The translations under genes were made by a program, and so were the position numbers. A DNA stretch of 25,300 bases from the IMG/VR virus record IMGVR_UViG_3300023109_000125, positions 1 to 25,300 of that record. One strand, given 5' to 3'. The notes under the pieces are model-generated. The model was not told the DNA's origin and ran no database searches. It was given only the letters and a program-made list of their open reading frames with translations. Positions 5,814 to 13,713 of the stretch are shown piece by piece. Position 1 is the stretch's first letter. Each line of letters starts with the position of its first letter. Origin of the DNA: a virus.

Positions 5814-5902
5814 AGACATCCACTCTGCATTTACACGGGCTTGTGACCGTCATAGGCTGCATTAGATGGCATGTTGGTGTCGCAGTCATGCTCTGCGGTT
5901 GG

Positions 5903-6154
5903 CTATGCAAGCAGCAAGTCCATCTCCTTGGTTAACTCAAGGAGTAATGCTTTAGCGGCTTCATGCTCCCTTATATGGGCGTCACGTAAGGCATCAAGAC
6001 GAGCTAAATTCATTACACCATTAGGCAAGCGTGGTGTGCTGCCTACATCCATGATGTATCGGCTACCTATCTTAGAGATCATTGATCTCACTGAGTCAGC
6101 CTGTTCGATTAGCTGCCTGCTTCTTATGTGCTTATGCATTGCTGGGTTGTTCAT
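5903..6154 (-). CDS. Hypothetical protein, first gene of the leftward cluster
   Basis: This 83-residue protein starts MNNPAMHKHIRSRQLIEQAD at the ATG at 6154. A longer reading from 6280 would run through the leader repeat and a CA microsatellite and has an implausible Cys-rich start, so I reject it. The body is helical (SVRSMISKIGSRYIMDVG) and the C-terminus is a Leu/Glu-rich amphipathic helix (EHEAAKALLLELTKEMDLLL) that could mediate dimerisation. A GSTPRLPNGVM loop lies in the middle. The family is not recognised. The leader is CA-rich (CCAACAACCAATACAATACA). As the promoter-proximal gene of the operon it is likely to be expressed early. Confidence 0.7.
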   Translation of the reverse strand: MNNPAMHKHIRSRQLIEQADSVRSMISKIGSRYIMDVGSTPRLPNGVMNLARLDALRDAHIREHEAAKALLLELTKEMDLLLA

Positions 6155-6172
6155 TGTATTGTATTGGTTGTT

Positions 6173-6229
6173 GGTTAATGTATGTGAACAGCAAGGATAG
6201 CTGATACATACAGAGCTATGAATACAATG
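6173..6229 (-). promoter_or_regulatory. Conserved leader hairpin repeat, copy 2
   Basis: This is the second 57-nt copy, ending 18 nt before the ATG at 6154. Arms TGTATGT (6179-6185) and ACATACA (6206-6212), then CAGC (6189-6192) and GCTG (6200-6203), enclose a 7-nt loop whose sequence differs from copy 1. Identity to copy 1 is high outside the loop. The element precedes the first gene of the leftward cluster. Confidence 0.75.
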
Positions 6230-6296
6230 GACAGACAGAGGACAGGCAAGCAGACAACAGCACACACACAGACAGCACACACAGACAGCGTAGAGA
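6230..6296. repeat. CA/GACAG simple-sequence tract
   Basis: A low-complexity run of ACAGACAG, CACACACA and related units lies just upstream (minus sense) of the leader repeat. It is purine/C-biased on the plus strand with almost no T. It may have arisen by slippage. No gene function is implied, and it inflates a spurious longer reading of the gene at 5903-6154. Confidence 0.7.
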
Positions 6297-6546
6297 ACTG
6301 AAGGGGCGGCGGGTGTCTTGCTTGGGGGACATCCTACACCGAGCTACCATGAACCTACTATGGAACTATGTGGGTTTTTATTTTGCCAAAGCGACTTTGT
6401 GGAAAAGAGTGTGGGGGGAAATGTGTGAGAGGGTTTGTTTTGGGATGAAAAATAAAATTCATGTATATAAAGGCGGTTTATTTTGTGTTGTTTAGAAATC
6501 GCAAAAAAAAATCGTTCCCTGAAGGGAATTGTGGTAGGGGTTGTTT
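6297..6546. promoter_or_regulatory. Control region upstream of the large terminase gene
   Basis: This gene-free stretch (apart from a doubtful 60-codon GTG frame) should carry the rightward promoter. The best candidate is TTGGGA (6440-6445) and TATATA (6464-6469) with an 18-bp spacer, a poor -35 with a fair -10. From about 6400 the plus strand becomes strongly G/T-rich. AGGGG at 6536-6540 with a 6-nt gap is a plausible ribosome site for the ATG at 6547. Confidence 0.4.
6502..6528 (-). terminator. Candidate leftward intrinsic terminator before the large terminase gene
   Basis: On the minus strand the palindrome TTCCCT-TC-AGGGAA (6515-6528) is followed after three bases (CGA) by nine T residues (plus-strand A run at 6502-6511). 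This is the hairpin-plus-U-tract form of an intrinsic terminator, though with a short stem. It would stop antisense transcripts coming back across the large terminase gene before they enter the leftward operon. Confidence 0.5.
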
Positions 6547-8472
6547 ATGAGTAATTTGAATGCTGGTAAGGGCGTGGCTGGTTTGTATGAGTGGGAGAGT
6601 TCTTATTTTCCTGTTCCTGATGGTGTTATGGTGGATGAGTTTCATATGGAGTGGGAGGGGAAGTTGTGGGATGTGCGTATTTTTGGGGAGATGGAGAGGA
6701 ATTTGTATATGTTGGCGATGGCGTATTTTGATGAGGGGGAGGGTGGGAAGTTGCTTTTGAAGCCTGAGTATGATGATAGTAAGGGGGGTAGTTGGCCTAG
6801 TGGTGAGGAGTTGTTTGTTTATTTTAAGAGGGTGGTGGATTTGTTGTGGAATGAGAATGGGAAGAGCACGAGGAAGGTTATATGGAATGAGTGGTGTGAG
6901 AGGATGATGGTGGGGATGTTGGGGAATAGGTATTGTGCTTTGGCTGGGTGTGCGTCTTCTGGGAAGAGTGATGCGATGGCTGTTTATGCTATAGTGATGT
7001 ATTTGTGTTGGCCTCAGAAGACGAAGGTTATTGCCACCTCTACGACTATGAAGATGGCTAAGATGCGTATATGGAGGAGTGTGAATGAGTTGTGGCAGAA
7101 GGATTTTCCCGGAAAGATGGTTTATAGTGACTGTGTTATTAAAGGGGTTAATATGGATGGGGACTTAACTGAGGACACTGGGGTGTTGTTGATGCCTGCT
7201 GCTGGTGGTGCTGGTCAGGAGATTGACAGTAACTTTTTGGGTTTGAAGCAGGAGAGGTTTTTTACGATGTTGGATGAGCTTTCTGAGTTGCCTGTGAGTG
7301 TGGTTAATGGTTGTTATAGTAACCTTAGTAATAATACGTGGTTTGAGATGAAGGCGGCTAGTAACCCCAATAGTTATCATGATGCGTTTGGTGTGTTTTG
7401 TAAGCCTATGAATGGTTGGGCTAGTGTGAGTGAGCTTAACATGGAGTGGGAGACATCTAGGGGTATTTGTTTAAGGTTTGATAGTGAGAAGAGTCCTAAT
7501 ATGAAGGCGGGGAGGGTGATATACCCTTGGTTGCCTAAAGAGAGGGATATTAATCATGCTCGGCGTGAGTTTGGTGAGAGGAGTAGGTATTTCTTTCGGA
7601 TGTATAAGGCTTTTTGGTTTTCTGGGAGTAGTGATGAGACTGTGTTTAATGAGGGTGAAGTAATGAAGGGCAGGGCTGACACGCCTGTTGACAAGAGCGA
7701 GATAGACAAGGGGAGTAGAGAGGAGTTGGTTTTGGCTGGTGATCCTGCTTTCACTCAGGGAGGAGACAGGTTTCCTTTGATTAAAGGCCGTGTTGTTAAG
7801 ATTGATGGTAAGAGCGTTTTGGAGGTTACGGATCTGGATATTATAAAAGACGATATTGATAATGAGGATGTGAGCAGGAGTTATAGCTCTATTCGATACA
7901 TTCGTGAGCGTTGTGTTAAGGAGGGTATTCCAGCTAGTCATTTTGCGTTTGATATGACTGGGGCGGGTATTCCTTTTAGGGACATTGTTGTGAGTGAATG
8001 GAGTAGTTTGCCTATGGGGGTTATGTTTGGGGGGAAGGCTAGTGAGCTTCCTATTAGTCCTATTGATCCTAGACTTGCCAGCGAGGTTTATGCTAATAGG
8101 GTTACTGAGTTGTGGGCTAGGTGTAAGGGGTTGATACGTGAAGGAAGGATTAGGGGTCTTACGAGTGAGATTGTTCAGGAGCTTTGTCAAAGGCAGTGGG
8201 ATGAGATGCGGGGGGCTAAATTAAAAGTCGAGAGCAAGAAGTTGATGAAGCTGAGGACGGGTAAGAGCCCCGACATTGCTGACACTTTAATTATTTTGGT
8301 TGAGCTTTGCGTTAAGCTTGGATTGCTTGGAGAGATGGAAAACGTTGATGTTGACGAGTCTTCTAAGGAGGTCTGGTCGAAGTCATATGAGTCTATTGAC
8401 AGTGATGCTTGGGACGATACAGGTCTTTCTTGGGGAGGCGGTGGTGGAGGCGATATGGATTTAGAGTGGTAG
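6547..8472 (+). CDS. Terminase large subunit (packaging ATPase and nuclease)
   Basis: This 641-residue motor protein drives DNA into the prohead and cuts the concatemer. The N-terminal ATPase domain has a Walker A motif at about 134-141 (GCASSGKS), followed by a coupling-type segment, and a Walker B motif at about 238-244 (FFTMLDE) with the catalytic Glu. The C-terminal RNase H-like nuclease domain begins with LVLAGDPAFTQGGD, continues with a FAFDMTGAG strand and ends with SPDIADTL, supplying the usual acidic metal ligands. The tail is Gly- and acid-rich (GGGGGGDMDLEW). I start at the ATG at 6547, with AGGGG 6 nt upstream, rather than at an in-frame TTG two codons earlier. Codon use is extreme: TTG for Leu, AGG for Arg, and third positions that avoid C. 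In 6541-6660 I counted 44 G and 9 C, unlike the genes downstream. Confidence 0.93.
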   Translation: MSNLNAGKGVAGLYEWESSYFPVPDGVMVDEFHMEWEGKLWDVRIFGEMERNLYMLAMAYFDEGEGGKLLLKPEYDDSKGGSWPSGEELFVYFKRVVDLLWNENGKSTRKVIWNEWCERMMVGMLGNRYCALAGCASSGKSDAMAVYAIVMYLCWPQKTKVIATSTTMKMAKMRIWRSVNELWQKDFPGKMVYSDCVIKGVNMDGDLTEDTGVLLMPAAGGAGQEIDSNFLGLKQERFFTMLDELSELPVSVVNGCYSNLSNNTWFEMKAASNPNSYHDAFGVFCKPMNGWASVSELNMEWETSRGICLRFDSEKSPNMKAGRVIYPWLPKERDINHARREFGERSRYFFRMYKAFWFSGSSDETVFNEGEVMKGRADTPVDKSEIDKGSREELVLAGDPAFTQGGDRFPLIKGRVVKIDGKSVLEVTDLDIIKDDIDNEDVSRSYSSIRYIRERCVKEGIPASHFAFDMTGAGIPFRDIVVSEWSSLPMGVMFGGKASELPISPIDPRLASEVYANRVTELWARCKGLIREGRIRGLTSEIVQELCQRQWDEMRGAKLKVESKKLMKLRTGKSPDIADTLIILVELCVKLGLLGEMENVDVDESSKEVWSKSYESIDSDAWDDTGLSWGGGGGGDMDLEW

Positions 8473-8514
8473 ATTTTATTGACATCTTTGTTTTTAGTAT
8501 GTAGGAGGAGTCAT

Positions 8515-9624
8515 ATGGACATAGTTACAATTTACGCGCAACCAGATATTGACAACCCTTTAAAGGCTTTTGAGGGGTTAATGAAGAGCTTTAAAAAGTA
8601 TGGATTTAGGTCTTGTGATAAATTGAAATTGGTTGTTCCTAATGGCAGTAGAGAGAAGCTGGCTAAGTTTAGTTACTTGCTGGATTTGATTGGTGAGGGT
8701 CATGAGTTGATCCCTATAATGTATCCTACGCTTCGTTCTGATCGCATTAGTTTTTCAGCTTATCATAATAATATATTATGTAGGGCTGTTCGTTCAATTA
8801 AAGGTCAAGGTCGTTTTGTTTATATTCCTTTTGGTTGTGAGCCATTAGAGAAGGGATGGGGTAAAACCGTCGAGACAGTAGCAACGATGCATTCAGAAAA
8901 GAGTTTTATTGGAGAGACTAGACAGAATAGTGACGGTTATGATTATTTAAGTGGCGTTTGTGTCTTGGATTACTCTTTCTTTTCTGAAGGGGTGGTATTT
9001 CAGGCTGTTAACGCTAAATGCTATCCTTTTTCTCGCGCCGCTCGCTCGTATAAGGGGGATTTGCTTAGCTACCCACTTCCTTTTAGTGATTTGGATTTTG
9101 GTGATGAAAAAGAGTTTATGTCTAAAATCACTAAGGGTTTAGCCACCCACAAAGAGAAAAAGGCAGAAAAACACATCAAAGATGTTCCTGATGAGGTTTC
9201 TGATGAGACTGAAGAGAAATTAGCTGAATTTGTTGCTCCTGAGGTTATTCCTGAGCCTGAAGTTATTCCAGATGTGCTTGGTGAGCTCTCAAAATCTATT
9301 TCAGAGACAAAAGAAGAGTCTATTTCAAAGAAAACTGTTGAAAAATTGCCAAATGATGATCTTTTGATGGAAGAATTTAGCAAATTGCATCATTTAACAT
9401 TTATTAAGCTTCACGGAAAGGAACTTTACGATAAACTGAAGAAGAAAAAGAAAGCTTCTTCTAAAAAGGCAAAAAAGAAAACAGCAAAGAAAGCCAAGAA
9501 GAAAGCCTCTAAAAAGACAGCTATTAGCCGTGAGGCGAAAAAGCAATCAGATAAGTCTACTTCTAAAGCTTACGGAATTAACGCCAAAGCTAAAGATGTT
9601 GATCGTATAGACCACAGCGTTTAA
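8515..9624 (+). CDS. Protein with possible glycosyltransferase-like domain and histone-like Lys-rich tail
   Basis: The 369-residue product starts at the ATG at 8515, which has a textbook AGGAGG (8503-8508) six bases upstream; a TTG at 8479 is less likely. Residues 1-210 look like one folded domain. The pattern FGCEPLEKGW (106-115), then FIGET (131-135), then YLSGV (144-148) recalls GT-A-like phage proteins that carry an EPD-x-VPL-x-x-GW motif. Here the acidic metal-binding position appears to be Gly/Cys, so the domain may be non-catalytic. Residues of about 220-300 are an acidic, Pro/Glu-rich linker. Residues 307-343 are a Lys/Ala/Ser run (KKKKKASSKKAKKKTAKKAK) like histone H1 tails, which should bind DNA or RNA. 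Its place between terminase and portal suggests a late or virion role. Assignment of the fold is tentative. Confidence 0.8.
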   Translation: MDIVTIYAQPDIDNPLKAFEGLMKSFKKYGFRSCDKLKLVVPNGSREKLAKFSYLLDLIGEGHELIPIMYPTLRSDRISFSAYHNNILCRAVRSIKGQGRFVYIPFGCEPLEKGWGKTVETVATMHSEKSFIGETRQNSDGYDYLSGVCVLDYSFFSEGVVFQAVNAKCYPFSRAARSYKGDLLSYPLPFSDLDFGDEKEFMSKITKGLATHKEKKAEKHIKDVPDEVSDETEEKLAEFVAPEVIPEPEVIPDVLGELSKSISETKEESISKKTVEKLPNDDLLMEEFSKLHHLTFIKLHGKELYDKLKKKKKASSKKAKKKTAKKAKKKASKKTAISREAKKQSDKSTSKAYGINAKAKDVDRIDHSV

Positions 9625-9641
9625 TTTAAATCTAAAATATT

Positions 9642-11990
9642 ATGAAAGATACAGAAGAGGTTGGTGATGTTGAGTTTCAAGAAAAAGGAGAGCGCCTAAA
9701 GAGCGTAGACCAAGCTAGGGCAATTGTTAATCGTTTAGCTGAAGATGATCGGCCATCTGAGCGAAACAGGGCGAAGGTTCAAGATTTGCATGACTTTAAA
9801 CCTCCTCTTAACAGCGCTATGCTTTCCCGTAGCGGTCAAAAGGGTCGCTTTAATATCAACTTTGGTGATTTAGCTCGTGCCGTTGGTGAGGCAGAGACTT
9901 CTTTTATTGATGGTTTTGAAAGCCCTGAACATCTTGTTCCCATTAAACTGAATCGCGGGTCATACGCCCCTGAGGAAAAACAGCAGTTTGAGCGCATTAT
10001 GTCTGATGAGTTTACTAAGCTGATCAGAAGTTGGGACGGCGGTTTCTTTAATTACGGTCTATTGGTTAATCAATTTCTGCTTCAAGGGGTGGGCATTGGT
10101 TTTTTTGAGGACAAATATACATGGCAATGGCAAGGCGCTGGTCTTCGTGAGTTTAAGTTTCCTCGAAAAACAAAGGCTCATTGTGATTCAGTTGAGATGA
10201 CATCTTGTGATGGTCAGATTGGCAGATCTAGACTTGCTGACATTCTTGAAAACGAGCAGGCTGCAGTAGACATGGGTTGGAATCCAAGTGCTATAAGGGC
10301 TGCCTTGAAGGGCGGGTATGAAGACCAGCTTTATGAAGACGACAACGCTGAGGATTCTCAAGAGAAAAGCAAAGCGAACGACTTGGATGACGAGGCTGGT
10401 AGCTTTCATCCCATTAACGTAAGTTATATGTGGGTGAGGGAGAATGACGGCACGGTTAGCTATTATATTTTTACGAAGAACTCTAAATCTAATGATTTTG
10501 AAGATTCTGATGCTGGATCTGGTGATGGGTTTCTTTATAAGAGATTGAATGCTTATGATAACATTGGTCAGGCTTTACAGATATTTCCTTACAATACAGG
10601 CACTAAAGGTAACATCTACACTATTAGAGCTATAGGTTTTCAGCTTTACCCTCAGGTTATGGCTAAGAACTTGATGCAGAGTGCTGAGCTTGATGCTTCT
10701 ATTGATGGAATGAGGACTAAATATCGCGCTCCTTCTGAGAAAGAGATTAATTCGATGCCTTTCTTGAATGCTGGCCCTGCACAGTTTGTTCCTAATCAGT
10801 ATATTGCCATTAAGGATCAGCACACTCCAGATTTAACTAAGATTGCATCACCAGTCATTGATCGTTTAGATATGCAATTAGCGGCTAAGAGCGCATCTAG
10901 CTCTATGTCTAGCGTGTTTAATAATAAGCAAGACAGACGATCAAGCTTGGAGGTTGGAAGCGCTCTTGAGCATTTCAACAGCCTTAATGATGGTGCTCGG
11001 TTGTTATTTTCACGACCTTGGCGATCATTGATGTCTGAGAGTTGCGTAAGAGCTTTTGCTGAGATTATTGACGAAACAACCGATTGTGGGCGAATGGCTA
11101 TGGTCATGCAGAAAGCCTGCATTGATCAAGGTGTCCCCGCTGAGGCTTTTGGCATGATAGACAGACATGAAACCAGAACCAGCATTCCTGTTGGCGCTGG
11201 CAGTAAAGCTGCTCGTAGTGCTGAGTTTGAGTCTGGAGCAACCCTTTATCAGGAGATGGATGATGTTGGTCGCGCCAACTTTAATAAGGACAGGGCAATA
11301 CACGGGTTTGGCGTTCAAAACGCTAAGCGTTACTTAAACTTTGAAGATCGTCCTCGTGAGATTATTGATGTGAGGTTTGCTATTCTTGAGAATAACGACC
11401 TAATGGAGGGAACATGGATTGAGCCTAGCAATAGTGAAGTTCACATTGTCCACCTTAGAGAACACATTAAGCCTATGGAGGAAGCTATTCAGGCTGTCGA
11501 AGAGGGTCAATTAGAACTTATTGACTTTACTAATAGGATGGAGGTTGTTTATGAACACGCCGTTGCGACCATTAAACTTACCGCTGTTCCCGATGAGCAG
11601 AATGATGAACTTAATATGTATGAACAAAAGATTCAGCAGATTGGTGAATACCTCAATAACGGCATCAGGGAGCGAGAGAAGATGCAGCGTGAGCAAGCTG
11701 AACAAGAAGCTCAGATGCAAGCTCAAGGCGCTCAGGAGGGAGCTGGTGATCCAGCAGCGGAGGCTAAAGCACAAGTTGAGCAGATGAAGTTGCAAGTGAA
11801 GGAGGCTGAGGCACAGATTGCCATTGAGCGCAAGCAGACAGAGAACATGCTGGATGCTGAGAAGAAGTCTCGTGAGATTGCTCACATTGACATGCTTCAT
11901 AAGCAGAAGTTGATTCAGAATCAGGAAGAGAGCCTGCAGAAGATGAAGTTGGCTGATGCTGATACGGCGAGCAAGATCAAGAGAAGCTAA
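9642..11990 (+). CDS. Portal protein (head-tail connector)
   Basis: This 782-residue protein follows the terminase and precedes the scaffold and capsid genes, the standard portal position. It would form the dodecameric ring at one capsid vertex through which DNA enters. The length suits the large portals of podovirus-type phages. The N-terminal portion has a globular alpha/beta region with GGFFNYGLLVNQFLLQGVGI (about 130), typical of the portal wing/clip core. The part from about 350 to 560 is rich in helices and SSSMSSVFNNKQDRRSS-type linkers. From about 655 to the end the protein is a continuous Gln/Glu/Ala/Lys coiled coil (EREKMQREQAEQEAQMQAQ and onward), matching the C-terminal barrel or crown helix of portals such as that of P22. 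The ATG is preceded by TAAAATATT, without a Shine-Dalgarno sequence. Assignment rests on synteny, size and the coiled-coil end; I could not recognise a named portal family. Confidence 0.8.
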   Translation: MKDTEEVGDVEFQEKGERLKSVDQARAIVNRLAEDDRPSERNRAKVQDLHDFKPPLNSAMLSRSGQKGRFNINFGDLARAVGEAETSFIDGFESPEHLVPIKLNRGSYAPEEKQQFERIMSDEFTKLIRSWDGGFFNYGLLVNQFLLQGVGIGFFEDKYTWQWQGAGLREFKFPRKTKAHCDSVEMTSCDGQIGRSRLADILENEQAAVDMGWNPSAIRAALKGGYEDQLYEDDNAEDSQEKSKANDLDDEAGSFHPINVSYMWVRENDGTVSYYIFTKNSKSNDFEDSDAGSGDGFLYKRLNAYDNIGQALQIFPYNTGTKGNIYTIRAIGFQLYPQVMAKNLMQSAELDASIDGMRTKYRAPSEKEINSMPFLNAGPAQFVPNQYIAIKDQHTPDLTKIASPVIDRLDMQLAAKSASSSMSSVFNNKQDRRSSLEVGSALEHFNSLNDGARLLFSRPWRSLMSESCVRAFAEIIDETTDCGRMAMVMQKACIDQGVPAEAFGMIDRHETRTSIPVGAGSKAARSAEFESGATLYQEMDDVGRANFNKDRAIHGFGVQNAKRYLNFEDRPREIIDVRFAILENNDLMEGTWIEPSNSEVHIVHLREHIKPMEEAIQAVEEGQLELIDFTNRMEVVYEHAVATIKLTAVPDEQNDELNMYEQKIQQIGEYLNNGIREREKMQREQAEQEAQMQAQGAQEGAGDPAAEAKAQVEQMKLQVKEAEAQIAIERKQTENMLDAEKKSREIAHIDMLHKQKLIQNQEESLQKMKLADADTASKIKRS

Positions 11991-11993
11991 TTT

Positions 11994-12281
11994 ATGAACA
12001 AAGACAAAGAACAACTAGATAGCCTGATTCATTCTTTTAAAGAGCTTGAATTAAATCCTGCATATATTTATATGCTAAATCGTTTTAATGATTCATGTTT
12101 AATGAACCTTGATGACGATTTGCAGAGCAAAGCCGAGCGTTACATTGCAGAAAGTGCAGTGAAAAGCTTCATTCGTGATATTAAGATGTTCTCCAATGGC
12201 TTGCCCGATGAGGAGATTGATGAAGACTTGATGCTTGAGGATGAAGTCTATGTTGCATCTTATAACGGGATTTTAGATTAA
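11994..12281 (+). CDS. Hypothetical small acidic protein between portal and scaffold
   Basis: This 95-residue, strongly acidic, helical protein (LDSLIHSFKELELNPAYIYM, then a LPDEEIDEDLMLEDE stretch) starts 3 nt after the portal stop. It is therefore translated with the portal. The family is not recognised. Its place between portal and scaffold fits a small head-assembly or packaging-adaptor protein, but there is no motif to confirm this. Confidence 0.75.
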   Translation: MNKDKEQLDSLIHSFKELELNPAYIYMLNRFNDSCLMNLDDDLQSKAERYIAESAVKSFIRDIKMFSNGLPDEEIDEDLMLEDEVYVASYNGILD

Positions 12282-12303
12282 ATCATTAAAATAAACAAAC
12301 GAT

Positions 12304-13599
12304 ATGGAAAACGAAGAAATAACGACAGGAGAAGAAGCTATGTCTGACCAGAGTGACCGAATTGGCGATTTTTTCGCCAACGAGGGCAACCCTGCTGGAG
12401 TTGAGGCTGATTCTGAAGGACAAGGTGAACCACAGGAATCAAATAGTGATTCTGGTGGTATGGATGAGCCTTTTTTGGCTAACGATCCAGATTACGACCC
12501 AGACGAGCTGTATGATCCAGATAATGAGCCAGAACCTGAAAAGGAACCAGAGCCAGAGCCTACTCCAGAACCTGATTCTGAGGTCGCTCCAGAGGATTCA
12601 ACTGACGACACTGAAGCCTCATCCGACAAAGATGATGTTTTAGAAGAATCTTCCAATGATGATATTCTCTCTGAAATCAAAGAGCTCTATGAAAATCCTA
12701 ACCAAGGACTTAAATGGGCAGAGATCAGAGGTGAAAACAAAAGTCTCAAGGAAGAGAACGCTCAACTTAAGAGCGGTTCTATGACGACCCCCGAGATGCA
12801 GGAAATTTCAGCGAAAGCTGAAAGGGTAGCCCAAGTTGAGGTTGCTCTTAAAGAAGCTCAAGACAAACTGGCTTTATTTGACTTTCAGGCAACTCCTGAA
12901 TACAGGAATCAGATTGAGATTCCGTATCAGAATATTGCTTCAACAGCCAGCAACATTGAGGCTTCAGCCTCTATTCCAGAAGGTAGCATCTTGAAGGCTA
13001 TTTCTGCGGGTGACAAAGCCACTCAGGACGCGAACATTCAAAATCTTGTTGATAGTTATAATATTAGCCCTCGTGATGTTAATACTATTTTCAATAAAGC
13101 TGATGAGATGCTGAATTTGACTCATTTTGAGTCGAATCTTCGCTCCACTGCTCAAGAGCGACTTAGTGAGAGCAGAGCACAGCAAGAAGCTCGTGACGCT
13201 TACATGTCCGAGCAGGCGCAGAGCGTTTACAGAGATCACGTTAACAATTCTTTCTCTGAATACGAGGGTCAGATTGGGGCGTTTCTTAACGAGGATGGCA
13301 CAAATAATGAGGATTGGTCGAAAGCTATATCTGACAGCCACAATCTTGATTTTAAGAATGATCCAGAAATTCAAGGCTTAGGAGCTTTTGCTCTTACTGC
13401 CGTCCCTCATTTGATGAGACAAAACTCAGAGTTCTCTTCTGAGATAGCAAAACTTAGGGCATTGGTGAATAGGAACAAGGCGGTTTCTCCTCCATCTGTT
13501 TCTAAGACAGCAGCCTCGCCTTCAGCTTCTCCTTCATTTAATAGTAATATGAGCTTATCCGATGCTTTGGGAGAAAGAATGAAATCTATTAACATATAA
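12304..13599 (+). CDS. Capsid assembly scaffolding protein
   Basis: This 431-residue protein immediately precedes the capsid gene, apart from a terminator and leader. Residues of about 1-125 are very acidic and disordered, with Pro-Glu repeats (NEPEPEKEPEPEPTPEPDSE near 77-96). From about 130 there are charged helices (ENKSLKEENAQLKSG, then AERVAQVEVALKEAQDKLAL) with coiled-coil character. The C-terminus has a Ser/Ala/Pro-rich linker and ends in a short basic helix (SDALGERMKSINI), the region that in many scaffolds binds the capsid N-arm. Acidic N-terminus, central coiled coil and basic C-terminal helix together are typical of phage scaffolds. Scaffolds direct capsid shell assembly and leave or are digested before maturation. 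An internal ATG 12 codons in (MSDQ) is a possible alternative start. Confidence 0.82.
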   Translation: MENEEITTGEEAMSDQSDRIGDFFANEGNPAGVEADSEGQGEPQESNSDSGGMDEPFLANDPDYDPDELYDPDNEPEPEKEPEPEPTPEPDSEVAPEDSTDDTEASSDKDDVLEESSNDDILSEIKELYENPNQGLKWAEIRGENKSLKEENAQLKSGSMTTPEMQEISAKAERVAQVEVALKEAQDKLALFDFQATPEYRNQIEIPYQNIASTASNIEASASIPEGSILKAISAGDKATQDANIQNLVDSYNISPRDVNTIFNKADEMLNLTHFESNLRSTAQERLSESRAQQEARDAYMSEQAQSVYRDHVNNSFSEYEGQIGAFLNEDGTNNEDWSKAISDSHNLDFKNDPEIQGLGAFALTAVPHLMRQNSEFSSEIAKLRALVNRNKAVSPPSVSKTAASPSASPSFNSNMSLSDALGERMKSINI

Positions 13600-13639
13600 T
13601 TTCCTATGTGGGGAACATGACAGTTAACGCTGTTGTGTA

Positions 13640-13692
13640 AGCCCTGCCCTCTTTTTTGTTCATTTTGTGGGGGCAGGGCTTTATTTTTTTTT
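13640..13692 (+). terminator. Rho-independent terminator after the scaffold gene
   Basis: AGCCCTGCCC (13640-13649) and GGGCAGGGCT (13671-13680) form a perfect 10-bp GC-rich stem around a 21-nt loop, followed by TTATTTTTTTTT. This separates the packaging/scaffold transcript from the capsid gene, which has its own promoter downstream. Confidence 0.9.
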
Positions 13693-13713
13693 AAAGGAAC
13701 ATTAAAAAAGATG

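Noticed and set aside
5803-5889. 28-residue minus-strand frame ending inside leader repeat copy 1
   Set aside because: Too short, unusual composition (Cys, Thr, Pro, Met), no counterpart upstream of leader copy 2.
5903-6280. Longer 125-residue reading of the first leftward gene
   Set aside because: The extension covers the conserved leader hairpin and a CA microsatellite and gives an implausible Cys-rich start; the ATG at 6154 keeps the repeat-to-start distance.
6230-6296. CRISPR-like or tandem array
   Set aside because: Only simple CA/GACAG sequence; no fixed-length repeat with unique spacers.
6313-6495. 60-codon GTG frame upstream of the large terminase gene
   Set aside because: Weak start, Trp/Cys-rich low-quality product, and composition explained by the G/T-rich strand; the region is better read as a control region.
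7471-8190. 239-codon minus-strand frame inside the large terminase gene
   Set aside because: Shadow frame produced by the lack of C in the sense strand; the sense strand carries intact terminase motifs.
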